Assembly: GCA_030706685.1 (NCBI GenBank)
Contig: JAUZOA010000030.1
Span: 1 to 54,400, forward strand
Source: Bacteroidota bacterium
GTDB lineage: Bacteria > Bacteroidota > Bacteroidia > Chitinophagales > Chitinophagaceae
Length of the DNA stretch: 54,400 nucleotides
Reading direction: 5' to 3'
Positions 9,344 to 20,379 of this stretch are shown in pieces (position 1 is the first letter of the stretch; the number at the start of each line of letters is the position of its first letter). The notes below the pieces were generated by a model. That model worked only from the letters and a program-made list of their open reading frames with translations, did no database searches and had not been told where the DNA came from. The position numbers and the translations under genes are program-made.

Positions 9344-10777
9344 TTATTTTTTTTGCTGTGAAACAGCGAAATAATAAAGAGGAATACCTAGCAAAGCAAT
9401 ACCCAGGCCCCATAATGAATAGGTTGGCGAGGTCCAAACCAATCCGACACAGAATCCTATGGCCAAAATGATATAAATAAAAGGCAATACGGGATAGCCA
9501 AATGCCTTATAGGGACGATCGGCATCGGGACGTTTCTTACGCAAAACAAAGATGCCGATTATCGTAAGCACATAAAATATAACTACGACAAACGAAACCA
9601 TCGTAAGCAGATCGCCATATTTACCACTCAAGCATAATAAAGAAGCTACAAGAGCCTGAATCCATAGTGCATATCCCGGAACAGCATTTTTATTTAGCTC
9701 CCTTGTTTTCTTAAAAAATAACCCATCATTAGCCATCGTATAATAAACCCGCGCTCCGGCTAGTATAAGCCCATTATTGCACCCAAATGTTGAAATCATA
9801 ATCAATACTGCGATTACGGTTGTTCCTGCTTCGCCTAAAAATTGCTGCGAAGCCGCAACAGCCACGCGATCATTGGGAGCAAAGGCTATATCCCGCAAAG
9901 GCAGTACATTCAAGTACATTAAATTTGTTGTAACGTAAATGATTGTAACAATGAGTGTCCCTAAGAAAAGGGCAAGCCCTATATTACGTTTCGGGTTTTT
10001 AATTTCTCCGGCAATAAAAGTTACATTGTTCCATGCATCGCTGCTGAAAATAGAACCGACCATTGATACTGCAATAGCACCCATTAAAGCACCAATAGAA
10101 ATAGATTGCCAGCCAGTAGGCATTAGTTGGGCTATTATATCGCCCATCTGGCCGTGATCCTCCTGCGCTTTAAAGCCCGTTGCCCAATTCTCGCTCCAAA
10201 AGCTATGCTTTGCCAAAAGGAATCCAAAAATAATGAGGCCAAACAGCGCAAGTAGCTTTGCAGAAGTGAAAGTTGTCTGAATAATTTTGCCTGCTTTTAT
10301 CCCTTTAGTATTAGTGTAAGTAAGAAAAATAATCAATGCTATCGCTAATACCTGTGCAGCAGAAATTCTTACAAATCCTAAATCTGCAAGAATATGTCCT
10401 TCACCAACTCCGGGTATTAGATAAGCTGTAAATTTCGCAAAAGCTACGCCGACTGCAGCAATAGTGGCTGTCTGAATAACTGCAAAAAGACTCCAGCCAT
10501 ATAAAAAACCTGCTAATGGATTGAATGCCTCTTTCAGGTACACATATTGACCGCCAGCCTTAGGAAACATCCCGCTCAATTCACCATAGCTAACAGCCGC
10601 CGTAATGGTCATAAATCCTGTAATCAGCCAGACGACAATCAGCCAGCCGGCGCTGCCTACATTTCGCGTGATATCAGCGCTAACAATAAAAATCCCCGAT
10701 CCGATCATTGAACCCGCCACGATCATCGTAGCATCCAGCAAGCCAAGCGATTGTTTAAAGGAGGTTTGTTCCGCCAT
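9344..10777 (-). CDS. APC-superfamily amino acid permease
   Basis: 477 aa from ATG 10777; ATG 10795 and 10831 are also in frame, but the conserved protein starts at AEQTSFKQSLGLLDA. Helix 1 carries the broken-helix substrate motif GSMIGSGIF, and about twelve hydrophobic segments follow, as in LAT/YfnA-type transporters. It should import or exchange amino acids across the inner membrane, driven by ion gradients or exchange. Specificity cannot be read from sequence. The upstream side is occupied by repeat elements A and B rather than a recognisable promoter. Confidence 0.9.
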   Translation of the reverse strand: MAEQTSFKQSLGLLDATMIVAGSMIGSGIFIVSADITRNVGSAGWLIVVWLITGFMTITAAVSYGELSGMFPKAGGQYVYLKEAFNPLAGFLYGWSLFAVIQTATIAAVGVAFAKFTAYLIPGVGEGHILADLGFVRISAAQVLAIALIIFLTYTNTKGIKAGKIIQTTFTSAKLLALFGLIIFGFLLAKHSFWSENWATGFKAQEDHGQMGDIIAQLMPTGWQSISIGALMGAIAVSMVGSIFSSDAWNNVTFIAGEIKNPKRNIGLALFLGTLIVTIIYVTTNLMYLNVLPLRDIAFAPNDRVAVAASQQFLGEAGTTVIAVLIMISTFGCNNGLILAGARVYYTMANDGLFFKKTRELNKNAVPGYALWIQALVASLLCLSGKYGDLLTMVSFVVVIFYVLTIIGIFVLRKKRPDADRPYKAFGYPVLPFIYIILAIGFCVGLVWTSPTYSLWGLGIALLGIPLYYFAVSQQKK

Positions 10778-10842
10778 GGAGATGGGTTTAAACATCAAGA
10801 TAAGTAATTCACTTGATTTCCAATAATCCAAAAGAAAAGGTA

Positions 10843-10936
10843 GTGTACCAGTTTGGTTTCTCGCAGCGTTCGCAGCGGCCTGACGACCCAGCGAACATTG
10901 CTTCGTTGGATCTTCGCGTGAAATATATTTTCACTA
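10843..10936 (+). repeat. Dispersed element A, copy 1
   Basis: Begins with GTGTACCAGTTTG and continues through CGCAGCGTTCGCAGCGG and GCGAACATTGCTTCG to GAAATATATTTTCACTACC. About 89 bases match the reverse complement of 54133-54045 with roughly seven differences. GTTCGC and GCGAAC inside can form a stem. The outer GGTAGTG/CACTACC bases form short inverted ends. Confidence 0.75.
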
Positions 10937-10949
10937 CCCAAAAAAGGAA

Positions 10950-11066
10950 GTGAATCAATTTTCCGGGAACCTGCCTGCCGTCAGGCAAGGGTCGGGAAGT
11001 GGGTAAGAAAAAGCGACTTGTAAATCAAAACTTACAGTCTTTCCCTCAAACCGGCTCACTACTAAA
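10950..11066 (+). repeat. Palindromic element B, copy 2, adjoining element A
   Basis: The core CGGGAAGTGGGTAAGAAAAA ... AAAACTTACAGTCTTTCCC (10993-11045) matches the B copy at 53952-54000. The left arm is interrupted by a CCTGCCTGCCGTCAGGCAAGG palindrome (10970-10990), which looks like a nested insertion. A and B together fill the gap between the permease and the ompH terminator. Confidence 0.6.
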
Positions 11067-11097
11067 GAAAAAGCCCTTCCGCAACCGGAAGGGCTTT
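11066..11097 (-). terminator. Rho-independent terminator of the OmpH-like gene
   Basis: AAAGCCCTTCC and GGAAGGGCTTT form an 11-bp stem with a 6-base loop. On the minus strand it is followed by a T-rich run (TTTTTCTTT), just downstream of the OmpH-like stop. Confidence 0.85.
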
Positions 11098-11117
11098 AAC
11101 ATCACTCAGCTATTTCT

Positions 11118-11723
11118 TTAATCTTTTTTATTCTTGTATATTTCATTCAACCCTTTTATCACATCTCCTGTAATATTATAGGCTGTATCGCAGAAATAAA
11201 ATAACCCTTGTTCATTAGCGAAGATATACGCATACTTCTTGTCTTTATTATAATCTTTGAGGAAATCTTCTATCCTGGTCTTGATCGCATTCTGGTTCCA
11301 GGTAACAAACTCGTTATAGTCTGCCTCCAGTTTTTGTTTCCTGTTTTTGATCGTTTCATCTATATTCTTCATCTCCTGGGTAACAGCTTCCGACTGGGCA
11401 GCCGTCATATTCCCCAATTGCGCCTGCGACTGATAATAATTATACTTCTGCTGGAAACTTTTTCTTAGCTCCTCCACTTCATGATCATTCGCCTCCTGTT
11501 TCCGGTTCATTTCTTCCTTAAGGTCCCTGACTATGTAAAGGCTTGCGGCAATAGAGTCCATCTCAAAATAAGCAATCCGTAAAGGGTTATTGGCCGCCGG
11601 AAGGTCCCTGGGGACGCTCCTGGTGGCAGGAATGCCGCTGTTTTTTGCGCCAAAATGAACCACAAGCAAATACCCGGCAATGGCCGTCAGTACTACATTC
11701 CAGATCAGCAACCCTTTTTTCAT
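11118..11723 (-). CDS. OmpH/Skp-family periplasmic chaperone
   Basis: 201 aa from ATG 11723 (MKKGLLIW); ATG 11732 is three codons upstream. There is an N-terminal hydrophobic segment (about 5-22), then the OmpH start IAYFEMDSIA and a long charged, coiled-coil-prone region (about 65-140) forming the Skp tentacles. The end, YAYIFANEQGLFYFCDTAYNIT, resembles OmpH C-terminal strands. Skp holds unfolded outer-membrane proteins in the periplasm during transfer to BAM. The N-terminal segment has no clear cleavage site, so it may stay anchored. It is a monocistronic unit with its own terminator and a promoter-like sequence just upstream. Confidence 0.85.
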   Translation of the reverse strand: MKKGLLIWNVVLTAIAGYLLVVHFGAKNSGIPATRSVPRDLPAANNPLRIAYFEMDSIAASLYIVRDLKEEMNRKQEANDHEVEELRKSFQQKYNYYQSQAQLGNMTAAQSEAVTQEMKNIDETIKNRKQKLEADYNEFVTWNQNAIKTRIEDFLKDYNKDKKYAYIFANEQGLFYFCDTAYNITGDVIKGLNEIYKNKKD

Positions 11724-11736
11724 GTATGGCATTTTA

Positions 11737-11764
11737 CAAAAATAGAGATGAATAACCGGGCAAA
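11737..11764 (-). promoter_or_regulatory. Candidate promoter of the OmpH-like gene
   Basis: On the minus strand TTTG (11764-11761), 16 bases, then TATTTTTG (11744-11737), close to the Bacteroidota TTTG-N17..23-TAnnTTTG consensus. It would give a very short leader and supports ATG 11723 over 11732. Confidence 0.4.
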
Positions 11765-11832
11765 TATAAGCAGCGCCGCCACTTTATGAAACCGTTAACT
11801 AACAAACGATTGATTAAAAAACTTCCGGATAA

Positions 11833-11862
11833 CAAAAAAAAGGAGTAGTTATCCTACTCCTT
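11833..11862 (-). terminator. Rho-independent terminator after rpoC
   Basis: On the minus strand AAGGAGTAG, loop GATAA, CTACTCCTT is followed by seven more T residues, 22 bases beyond the rpoC stop. It ends the rpoBC transcript. Confidence 0.9.
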
Positions 11863-11883
11863 AGTATTATGATGGGATGTTCT

Positions 11884-14800
11884 TTATTCCTCCTCATCGA
11901 AGGCCATCGCCTCGCGTGTAGTTTGGAGCAATTCGTATTCTTCCTTGCTGCCAACAATCATATTCTCAAACTCACGCAATCCGGTACCAGCCGGGATCGG
12001 GTGACCTGTGATTACATTCTCTTTCAAGCCAAGCATCTCATCCGTTTTGCCATGGATGGCAGCCGATGAAAGCACTTTGGTAGTTTCCTGGAATGAAGCG
12101 GCGGAAATCCAGCTTTGCACACCCAGTGACGCTTTTGTGATACCCAGAAGCGTTGGCGCCGAGGTAGCTGGTTTTGCATCACGGAATTCCACAGGTTTGC
12201 TGTCATTGCGGCGAAGTATTGAATTTTCTTCTCTCACTTCACGGAGACTTACGATCTGTCCAGCACGAAGCTTGGCTGAATCTCCCGGCTCAGTCACTAC
12301 TTTTTTGTCGAATATGAAATCATTCTCTTCTACAAATTCAAATTTATCTACCGTATCATCTTCGAGGAATCTTGTATCACCCGGATCAACAATATTTACT
12401 TTACGCATCATCTGGCGTACAATTACTTCAATATGTTTATCATTGATCTTTACACCCTGTAAACGGTAAACTTCCTGTATCTCATTCACAACATATTGCT
12501 GTACGGCAAAAGGTCCCTGGATAGATAAGATATCCTGCGGCGAAGTCTGGCCGTCGGAAAGAGGTGAACCCGCTTTTACAAAGTCGCCATCCTGGGCAAG
12601 TATTTGTCTTGTCAGGGGAACAAGGTATTTCTTTTGTACGCCGTCTTTTGCTTCGATAATAATTTCCCTGTTGCCACGTTTGATCGCCCCCATCATTACC
12701 ACACCATCAATTTCGGAAACCACCGCAGGGTTGCTTGGATTCCTGGCTTCAAACAATTCAGTGACACGGGGCAGACCACCGGTGATATCCCTTAATTTCC
12801 CTAATATACGCGGAATCTTTACGAGCACCTGGCCGGCCTTTACTTCTTCAGCCTCATCAAGGATAATATGGCTTCCGGTCGGAAGGTTATACGATTTTAT
12901 CTCCTTTCCTTCGATCAGGATGGAAGGGATCTTCGTTTTGTCGCGTGTTTCAATTACCACTTTTTCGCGGTGACCTGTTTGTTCATCCGATTCTTCCCGG
13001 TAAGTTACGCCTTCGATTACGTTTTCAAATTTCAGCTTACCATTGATCTCGGCAACAATTACATTGTTGAACGGATCCCAGGTGCAAACTACATCACCTT
13101 TATGAACTTTCTGGCCATCTTTTACATTTAAAGTAGCACCATACGGGATATTGTTGGTGATCAGGAGGCGGTCATTCTTTGTATCAATGATACGGACCTC
13201 CCCGGTACGTCCAATGACAACATGGGCTTTCTCTCCTTCATTATTTTCGGCGGCAACAGCCCGCAATCCGTCGAATTGTATGGTACCGTCAAATTTTGCA
13301 ATCAGTGTAGAGTCCACCGCAGCAGAACCTGCCACACCACCCACGTGGAAAGTACGAAGTGTCAACTGTGTGCCCGGCTCTCCAATGGATTGGGCAGCAA
13401 TGATCCCTACTGCATCTCCCTTTTGAGCCAATATACCGCTGGCCAGGTTTTTACCATAACATTTAACGCAACATCCGCGTTTGCTTTCGCAAGTTAATAC
13501 GGAACGAATCTCTACAATGTCAATTCCGGCATCTTCAATTTTCTTGGCCAGTTCAGCTGTAATTTCATCACCGGCAGCGATGATCATTTCTTCGCTTTGA
13601 GGATTATATACATCATGCAATGATGTACGACCGGCGATACGATCAGATAATGGCTCAATAATATCCTCATTATCTTTCAACGCAGATGTAGCAATACCGC
13701 GCAATGTGCCGCAATCTTCTTCGGTGATCACCACGTCCTGTGCCACGTCGACAAGACGGCGGGTCAGGTAACCTGCATCAGCTGTTTTAAGCGCCGTATC
13801 GGCAAGACCTTTGCGCGCACCGTGGGTCGAAATAAAGTAATCCAATACATTCAGCCCTCCTTTGAAATTCGAAAGGATCGGGTTTTCAATGATCTCGGAA
13901 CCCGTACTTCCTGATTTCCTTGGCTTGGCCATCAATCCCCTCATACCTGCCAACTGTTTGATCTGTTGTTTGGAACCACGGGCGCCGGAATCAAGCATCA
14001 TATAAACAGAATTGAATCCTTGTTTATCATTACTCAATTCCCTGATCAATGTTTCAGTTATTCTTGTATCTACACGGCTCCAGATGTCAACGATCTGGTT
14101 GTAACGTTCATTATTGGTGATAAGACCCATGTTATAATTATCCCATACCTCATCTACTTCACCTTTTGCATTCTCCAGCAATTCTTCTTTTATCTCAGGG
14201 ATAATAAGGTCGTTGATGCTAAATGATAAACCACCCTGGAAAGCTGTACGGAAACCAAGTTGCTTGATATCATCCAGGAACTTTGCGGTTTTAGGCACAT
14301 TGGTGATCTCAATGATATCACCGATGATCTCACGGAGGTTTTTCTTAGTGAGTAAAGCATTGACAAAGCCTACTTCAGCAGGAACATGCTGGTTGAAGAT
14401 GACGCGGCCAACCGTTGTTTCGATCAGCTTGTGTTCAAGCAGGCCGTCAGCATTGCGGATATTTGTTTTTACTTTGATCCATGCATGAAGATCAATCTTT
14501 CCTTCATTAAAGGCGATGATCACTTCCTCATTGGAATAAAAAGCCTTACCCTCTCCTTTTACTTTTTCTGTTTCAGTAGATTTCTTTCCTTTTGAAATAT
14601 AATACAGGCCCAGTACCATGTCCTGTGAAGGAAGCGTAATGGGCTGTCCGTTCTGGGGGTTCAGGATATTATGCGAGGCCAGCATCAGTAATTGCGCTTC
14701 CAGTACAGCCGGGTTGCTTAAAGGAACGTGAACGGCCATCTGGTCACCGTCAAAGTCGGCATTGAATGCTGTCGTTACCAACGGATGCAACTGGATCGCT

Positions 14801-16176
14801 TTACCTTCGATCAGTTTCGGCTGGAAAGCCTGTATAGATAGGCGGTGTAGTGTCGGGGCGCGGTTTAGCAATACCGGGTGACCCTTCAATATATTTTCGA
14901 GGATATCCCAAACCACGGCTTCCTTCTTGTCGACAAGCTTTCTTGCAGACTTCACGGTTTTCACGATACCTCTTTCAATCAGCTTACGAATGATGAATGG
15001 CTTGAACAATTCAGCAGCCATATCTTTTGGCAACCCGCATTCATGCAATTTTAATTCAGGACCTACCACGATAACCGAACGACCTGAATAGTCGACACGT
15101 TTACCAAGAAGGTTCTGGCGGAAACGGCCTTGCTTGCCTTTCAGTACATCTGAAAGGGATTTCAATGCACGGCCACCTTCTGCCTTAACAGCGTTTGACT
15201 TCCTGGAGTTATCAAATAAACTGTCGATGGCTTCCTGCAACATACGTTTTTCATTTCGCAGGATCACCTCGGGAGCTTTGATCTCCAATAATCTTTTCAG
15301 GCGGTTATTACGGATAATGACGCGGCGATAAAGATCATTTAAATCAGATGAAGCAAAACGGCCACCATCCAGTGGTACCAGCGGGCGAAGTTCCGGCGGA
15401 ATAACCGGTATATATTGCATTACCATCCATTCAGGACGGTTAGTAATCCTTGTATTGGCATCACGGAAAGCTTCTACCACGCTCAAACGTTTCAGCGCAT
15501 CGGCTTTACGTTGCTGCGAAGTTTCGGTTGCCGCAGTATTTCTAAGATCAAAGGATAACTGGTCAAGATCGATGCGCTGGAGCATATCATGCACTGCTTC
15601 AGCTCCCATTTTCGCGATAAATTTATTCGGATCATCATCCGGCAGGTACTGGTTGTCTTTTGGAAGTGTATCGAGGATATCCAAATATTCCTCTTCCGTC
15701 AGAAGATCACCATAGTTCTGTCCTTTATCAACACGGATACCGGGTTGTATTACCACGAAACGCTCATAATAAACAATGGTCTCTAATTTCTTGGAACTTA
15801 CTCCAAGGAGATAACCGATCTTATTAGGTAATGATTTAAAATACCATATATGAACAACAGGTACTACCAGTTTAATGTGACCCATTCTCTCACGACGAAC
15901 TTTTTTCTCTGTTACTTCTACCCCGCAACGGTCGCACACAATGCCCTTGTAACGGATACGTTTATACTTTCCGCAGGCACATTCATAATCTTTTACCGGC
16001 CCAAAGATCCTTTCGCAAAACAAACCATCACGCTCCGGTTTGTAGGTACGATAGTTGATGGTTTCAGGCTTTAACACTTCGCCATAGCTTCTTTCCAGGA
16101 TAGTATCCGGGGAAGCAAGCCCGATAGTGATTTTTGAAAATGTTGGCCTGGGACGATTTTCTTTTTTGATAGCCAT
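11884..16176 (-). CDS. rpoC: DNA-directed RNA polymerase subunit beta'
   Basis: 1430 aa, the usual Bacteroidota length. The N-terminal zinc site (CACGKY with CDRCG about 15 residues on), the catalytic loop [12 protein letters not shown] with the Mg-chelating aspartates, and the second zinc cluster [11 protein letters not shown] are all visible. It forms the active-site half of RNA polymerase together with RpoB. It lies 135 bases downstream of rpoB, a spacer containing AGCT-word repeats, and is followed by a strong terminator. The start [11 protein letters not shown] is typical for the phylum. Confidence 0.99.
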   Translation of the reverse strand: MAIKKENRPRPTFSKITIGLASPDTILERSYGEVLKPETINYRTYKPERDGLFCERIFGPVKDYECACGKYKRIRYKGIVCDRCGVEVTEKKVRRERMGHIKLVVPVVHIWYFKSLPNKIGYLLGVSSKKLETIVYYERFVVIQPGIRVDKGQNYGDLLTEEEYLDILDTLPKDNQYLPDDDPNKFIAKMGAEAVHDMLQRIDLDQLSFDLRNTAATETSQQRKADALKRLSVVEAFRDANTRITNRPEWMVMQYIPVIPPELRPLVPLDGGRFASSDLNDLYRRVIIRNNRLKRLLEIKAPEVILRNEKRMLQEAIDSLFDNSRKSNAVKAEGGRALKSLSDVLKGKQGRFRQNLLGKRVDYSGRSVIVVGPELKLHECGLPKDMAAELFKPFIIRKLIERGIVKTVKSARKLVDKKEAVVWDILENILKGHPVLLNRAPTLHRLSIQAFQPKLIEGKAIQLHPLVTTAFNADFDGDQMAVHVPLSNPAVLEAQLLMLASHNILNPQNGQPITLPSQDMVLGLYYISKGKKSTETEKVKGEGKAFYSNEEVIIAFNEGKIDLHAWIKVKTNIRNADGLLEHKLIETTVGRVIFNQHVPAEVGFVNALLTKKNLREIIGDIIEITNVPKTAKFLDDIKQLGFRTAFQGGLSFSINDLIIPEIKEELLENAKGEVDEVWDNYNMGLITNNERYNQIVDIWSRVDTRITETLIRELSNDKQGFNSVYMMLDSGARGSKQQIKQLAGMRGLMAKPRKSGSTGSEIIENPILSNFKGGLNVLDYFISTHGARKGLADTALKTADAGYLTRRLVDVAQDVVITEEDCGTLRGIATSALKDNEDIIEPLSDRIAGRTSLHDVYNPQSEEMIIAAGDEITAELAKKIEDAGIDIVEIRSVLTCESKRGCCVKCYGKNLASGILAQKGDAVGIIAAQSIGEPGTQLTLRTFHVGGVAGSAAVDSTLIAKFDGTIQFDGLRAVAAENNEGEKAHVVIGRTGEVRIIDTKNDRLLITNNIPYGATLNVKDGQKVHKGDVVCTWDPFNNVIVAEINGKLKFENVIEGVTYREESDEQTGHREKVVIETRDKTKIPSILIEGKEIKSYNLPTGSHIILDEAEEVKAGQVLVKIPRILGKLRDITGGLPRVTELFEARNPSNPAVVSEIDGVVMMGAIKRGNREIIIEAKDGVQKKYLVPLTRQILAQDGDFVKAGSPLSDGQTSPQDILSIQGPFAVQQYVVNEIQEVYRLQGVKINDKHIEVIVRQMMRKVNIVDPGDTRFLEDDTVDKFEFVEENDFIFDKKVVTEPGDSAKLRAGQIVSLREVREENSILRRNDSKPVEFRDAKPATSAPTLLGITKASLGVQSWISAASFQETTKVLSSAAIHGKTDEMLGLKENVITGHPIPAGTGLREFENMIVGSKEEYELLQTTREAMAFDEEE

Positions 16177-16183
16177 ATTTATA

Positions 16184-16308
16184 TGAGCTTTTAGCTTTTA
16201 GCCTCTAGCTCCCGATAGCTATCGGGATAGCCTAAGGCATTTTTTATTAAGAAAATGTTTTGTCAAACCGGTTAGCTGGCAGCTAAAAGCTGATAGCTAA
16301 CGGCTTTT
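16184..16308. repeat. AGCT-word inverted repeat in the rpoB-rpoC spacer
   Basis: AGCTTTTAGCTTTTAGCCTCTAGC on one side and GCAGCTAAAAGCTGATAGC on the other are inverted relatives. A perfect CCCGATAGCTATCGGG palindrome lies between them. Related words occur at 22650-22715, 31791-31895, 39870-39907 and 54368-54400. RNA polymerase must read through this to reach rpoC. Confidence 0.65.
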
Positions 16309-16311
16309 CTA

Positions 16312-19300
16312 TTATTCAAACTTAAGGTCAAGTCCTAATCCCCTCAGTTCATGCACCAGCACATTGAAAGATTCAGGAACACCCGCCCTCGGAACGTTAT
16401 CACCTTTTACAATTGCCTCATAAGTCTTTGCCCGGCCAATGATATCATCCGATTTAATGGTTAATAATTCCTGCAGGATATTGGATGCTCCATAAGCTTC
16501 CAATGCCCACACTTCCATTTCACCAAAACGCTGACCACCAAACTGAGCTTTACCTCCGAGCGGCTGCTGGGTAATAAGGCTGTAAGGTCCGATGGAACGG
16601 GCATGCATCTTATCATCCACCATGTGGTGCAATTTGATTATGTAAATAATGCCCACAGTAGCTTTTTGATGGAAGCGCTCACCGGTTTCACCGTCATACA
16701 AATAAGTATGCCCGAATTTCGGAAGTTCTGCTTTCGCGCAATATTCAGCGATCTCTTCAGTAGTAGCTCCGTCGAAAATAGGCGTAGAGAACTTGATACC
16801 CAGTTCCTCGCCCGCCCATCCAAGAACAGTTTCATAGATCTGTCCAAGGTTCATACGGCTCGGTACGCCCAAAGGATTCAATACAATATCAACAGGGGTA
16901 CCATCTTCCAGGAAGGGCATATCTTCATGACGAACGATCTTCGCTACAATACCTTTGTTACCATGACGACCTGCCATTTTATCGCCCACTTTCAGTTTAC
17001 GCTTAACGGCTAAATAAACTTTAGCCAGTTTCAATACCCCGGCAGGCAATTCATCTCCAATAGAGATATTGAACTTTTCTCTCTTGTAACGACCCAGTTC
17101 TTCGTTGTATTTAATATTATAATTATGCAATAATGTATTGATCTGGTCGTCCACTTTCTTGTCGCTTGTCCAGCCAAGAGGATTAATGTTCGCATAATCC
17201 AACCCGGTAAGGTTCTTGGCAGTGAATTTCGCGCCTTTACCAATTTGTATTTCGCCGAAATTATTGCTAACCCCTGCAGATGTATAATTGGCCAAAAGAG
17301 TGGTTAGCTTATCGACCAGTACCTGCATCAGGTCAGTTTCATTCTTCTCATGCAATCTTTCCAGTTTTTCAATAGCTGCTTTCTCTCTTACTTTGGCATT
17401 TTTATCTTTCTTCGCCCTCTGGAACAATTTCTTACCTATCACGGTGCCTTCTACACCATTGGGGGCTTTCAATGAAGCATCTTTTGCATCGCCGGCCTTA
17501 TCACCAAAGATGGCACGAAGAAGTTTCTCTTCGGGTGTAGGATCGCTTTCACCTTTGGGAGTGATTTTACCGATGAGGATATCGCCTTCTTTAATCTGCG
17601 CTCCTATACGAATAATACCGTTTTCATCAAGATCTTTTGTCGCTTCTTCGGAAACATTCGGGATATCCGGCGTCAATTCTTCTTCACCCAGTTTTGTATC
17701 CCGGACTTCGAGTTCATATTCTGAAATATGAACGGAAGTAAATAAATCTTCGCGCACTACCCTTTCGCTGATAACAATGGCATCTTCGAAGTTGTAACCC
17801 TTCCATGGCATGAATGCCACTTTCAGATTTTTACCAAGAGCGAGCTCGCCATTCTGTGTCGCATAACCTTCGGTCAGGAAATCTCCTTTTTTCACTTTCT
17901 GTCCTTTCTTAACGCCTGGTTTCAGGTTGATACAGGTTTCCTGGTTCGTTTTAATGAATTTGGTCAATTTATAAACTCTCAGGTCATCTTCAAAGCTTAC
18001 CAGTCTTTCCTGTTCATCACGATCATAACGAACATGGATTTCATTGGCGTCAACATATTCAACTACGCCGTTTCCTTCGGAATGAATTTGAATTCTTGCA
18101 TCGCGGGCTGCTTTGCCTTCCAGGCCTGTACCTACGATCGGTACATCCGGGCGGATAAGCGGTACAGCCTGCCGTTGCATGTTTGATCCCATCAAAGCAC
18201 GGTTGGCGTCATCATGCTCAAGGAAGGGAATCAGTGAAGCGCTCAAGCCTACGATCTGGTTGGGCGCTACATCCATAAACTCAACTTCCGTTTTGTCCAG
18301 TATCGGGAAATCCCCGGTTTGACGTGAGGCTACTTTATCATTTAAAAATTCTCCTCTTTCAGTAAGAGGTGCATTGGCCTGTGCGATTTTTGCTTCGTCT
18401 TCTTCTTCCGCACTGAGGAAAGTCAGGCTCTTCATATTCACCTTACCTTCTTCCACTTTACGGTAAGGAGTTTCGATAAAACCCATGTCGTTGATCTTCG
18501 CATGCACACAAAGCGTAGAGATCAAACCAATGTTGGGCCCTTCCGGTGTTTCAATAGTACACAAACGACCATAGTGCGAATAATGCACGTCACGAACTTC
18601 GAAACCTGCTCTCTCACGGCTTAGACCACCGGGCCCAAGGGCGGAAATACGACGTTTATGCGTGATCTCCGACAACGGGTTTGTCTGGTCGAGGAACTGT
18701 GATAATTGTGATGTACCGAAAAATGAGTTGATCACGGAAGAAAGTGTTCTTGCGTTGATCAGGTCAACAGGAGTAAATACCTCGTTATCGCGTACATTCA
18801 TTCTTTCACGGATTGTTCTCGCCATACGTGCGAGACCGACGCCAAACTGGGCATATAACTGTTCTCCTACTGTACGTACCCGGCGGTTGCTCAGGTGATC
18901 GATATCATCAATTTCAGCTTTACCATTGGTAAGCTTCACGAGATATTTTATAATAAGGATAATATCTTCCTTGGTTAAAGTCTTTTGATCCAGGGGAGCA
19001 TCCAGGTTCAGTTTACGGTTGATCTTGTAGCGGCCCACTTCACCGAGATCATAGCGTTTATCACTGAAAAATAATTTATCTATGATACCACGGGCCGTTT
19101 CGTTATCCGGGGCATCAGCGCCACGAAGCTGGCGATAGATGAATTGTACGGCTTCCAGTTCACTGTTAGAAGTGTCTTTGTTCAGGGTATTATAAATGAT
19201 CGCATAATCGCCGCCTACATCTTCTCTTTGAATAAAAACGCTTTTAACATCCATTTCCGAAATCATATCAACGGCTTCTTCATCCAGGACAGTATCACGT

Positions 19301-20115
19301 TCCAGCACGATCTCGTTTCTTTCAATAGAAACCACTTCGCCGGTATCTTCATCTACGAAATCTTCGACCCATGTTCTCAATACACGTGCCGCCAATCTTT
19401 TTCCAAGATATTTCGACAAAGTTTTCTTGTCAGATTTTACTTCATCTGCCATTCCAAACAGCTCAAGAATATCCTTATCTGTTTCGTATCCAATTGCACG
19501 CAACAAAGTCGTTACAGGGAATTTCTTCTTACGGTCGATGTATGCATACATGACATTATTGATGTCTGTTGCAAATTCCATCCAGGCGCCCTTGAAAGGG
19601 ATAACCCTGGCCGAATAGATCTTCGTACCGTTCGGGTGAACAGACTGGCCAAAGAATACACCTGGTGAGCGATGCAATTGTGAAACAACAACGCGCTCGG
19701 CGCCATTGATTACAAATGTGCCCCGGGGGGTCATATAGGGAATATTGCCAAGGAACACATCCTGAACGATAGTCTGAAAGTCAACGTGCTCTTCATCATT
19801 ACAGCTCAGGCGAAGTTTGGCCTTCAACGGTACGGCATAGGTCAAACCTCGTTCCATACATTCTTCGATCGTATACCTGGGCGGATCAATAAAATAATCC
19901 AGGAACTCCAGCACGAAAATGTTCCGGGTATCGGTAATAGGGAAATTGTCTTTAAACACTCTGAACAGACCTTCATTATTTCGCTTATCCGGAGTAGTTT
20001 CCAATTGGAAAAACTCTTTAAATGATTGTATCTGTACTTCAAGAAGATCAGGAGCTTCAGCCAGATGTTTGATTTTTCCGAAATCGATCCTGTGATTCAT
20101 TTTTGTTGAGGACAT
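16312..20115 (-). CDS. rpoB: DNA-directed RNA polymerase subunit beta
   Basis: 1267 aa from ATG 20115 (the frame also opens at TTG 20121). Recognisable blocks include the rifampicin region ([17 protein letters not shown], then [13 protein letters not shown]), the GPNIGLI segment and the C-terminal REFNISIG-like and MAGRHGNKG motifs. It makes up the catalytic core with RpoC. Unlike the usual arrangement it is not directly downstream of rplL: two plus-strand genes lie between, and rpoB has its own consensus promoter and hairpin-containing leader. Confidence 0.99.
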   Translation of the reverse strand: MSSTKMNHRIDFGKIKHLAEAPDLLEVQIQSFKEFFQLETTPDKRNNEGLFRVFKDNFPITDTRNIFVLEFLDYFIDPPRYTIEECMERGLTYAVPLKAKLRLSCNDEEHVDFQTIVQDVFLGNIPYMTPRGTFVINGAERVVVSQLHRSPGVFFGQSVHPNGTKIYSARVIPFKGAWMEFATDINNVMYAYIDRKKKFPVTTLLRAIGYETDKDILELFGMADEVKSDKKTLSKYLGKRLAARVLRTWVEDFVDEDTGEVVSIERNEIVLERDTVLDEEAVDMISEMDVKSVFIQREDVGGDYAIIYNTLNKDTSNSELEAVQFIYRQLRGADAPDNETARGIIDKLFFSDKRYDLGEVGRYKINRKLNLDAPLDQKTLTKEDIILIIKYLVKLTNGKAEIDDIDHLSNRRVRTVGEQLYAQFGVGLARMARTIRERMNVRDNEVFTPVDLINARTLSSVINSFFGTSQLSQFLDQTNPLSEITHKRRISALGPGGLSRERAGFEVRDVHYSHYGRLCTIETPEGPNIGLISTLCVHAKINDMGFIETPYRKVEEGKVNMKSLTFLSAEEEDEAKIAQANAPLTERGEFLNDKVASRQTGDFPILDKTEVEFMDVAPNQIVGLSASLIPFLEHDDANRALMGSNMQRQAVPLIRPDVPIVGTGLEGKAARDARIQIHSEGNGVVEYVDANEIHVRYDRDEQERLVSFEDDLRVYKLTKFIKTNQETCINLKPGVKKGQKVKKGDFLTEGYATQNGELALGKNLKVAFMPWKGYNFEDAIVISERVVREDLFTSVHISEYELEVRDTKLGEEELTPDIPNVSEEATKDLDENGIIRIGAQIKEGDILIGKITPKGESDPTPEEKLLRAIFGDKAGDAKDASLKAPNGVEGTVIGKKLFQRAKKDKNAKVREKAAIEKLERLHEKNETDLMQVLVDKLTTLLANYTSAGVSNNFGEIQIGKGAKFTAKNLTGLDYANINPLGWTSDKKVDDQINTLLHNYNIKYNEELGRYKREKFNISIGDELPAGVLKLAKVYLAVKRKLKVGDKMAGRHGNKGIVAKIVRHEDMPFLEDGTPVDIVLNPLGVPSRMNLGQIYETVLGWAGEELGIKFSTPIFDGATTEEIAEYCAKAELPKFGHTYLYDGETGERFHQKATVGIIYIIKLHHMVDDKMHARSIGPYSLITQQPLGGKAQFGGQRFGEMEVWALEAYGASNILQELLTIKSDDIIGRAKTYEAIVKGDNVPRAGVPESFNVLVHELRGLGLDLKFE

Positions 20116-20161
20116 ACGCAAAAACCGGTTTTAAAAAAGTTCAGGACGTACAAATCACTTT

Positions 20162-20193
20162 CAGGGTTTCATTTCGTAAAAAATGAAACCCTG
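20162..20193 (-). promoter_or_regulatory. Leader hairpin upstream of rpoB
   Basis: CAGGGTTTCATTT (20162-20174) and AAATGAAACCCTG (20181-20193) form a perfect 13-bp stem with a 6-base loop in the rpoB leader, about 46 bases before the ATG. No U-tract follows it, so it looks like a leader structure rather than a terminator. Confidence 0.55.
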
Positions 20194-20256
20194 TGGAGAT
20201 CAACTACTTAAGCGTGATTGGGACGTCAAAATATATTTGGCCAAAATAAAGGATGG

Positions 20257-20287
20257 CAAAGGTAAGGAATTCTACTTCACAGCCAAA
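20257..20287 (-). promoter_or_regulatory. Promoter of rpoBC
   Basis: On the minus strand TTTG (20287-20284), exactly 19 bases, then TACCTTTG (20264-20257), a perfect Bacteroidota primary-sigma promoter. Transcription would begin near 20250, giving a leader of about 135 bases. Confidence 0.7.
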
Positions 20288-20379
20288 AAAGTTTGCTAAC
20301 AAAAATCCCGCCAAAAGACCGTTAAAAAACGTCCATTGTAATGGCAATATGAGATATTTTAAGCCAAATTAAGCCGGTT

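Noticed and set aside
12008-12469. Long plus-strand frames opposite rpoC and rpoB (for example 12008-12469, 19144-19668)
   Set aside because: They are shadows of the strongly biased rpoB/rpoC coding strands, with no domain signature or start context.
20232-20239. TATATTTG as a promoter box for the HhH gene on the plus strand
   Set aside because: It matches the -7 consensus, but no -33 box fits, it lies about 140 bases from the start and it sits next to the rpoB promoter; evidence is too weak for a feature.
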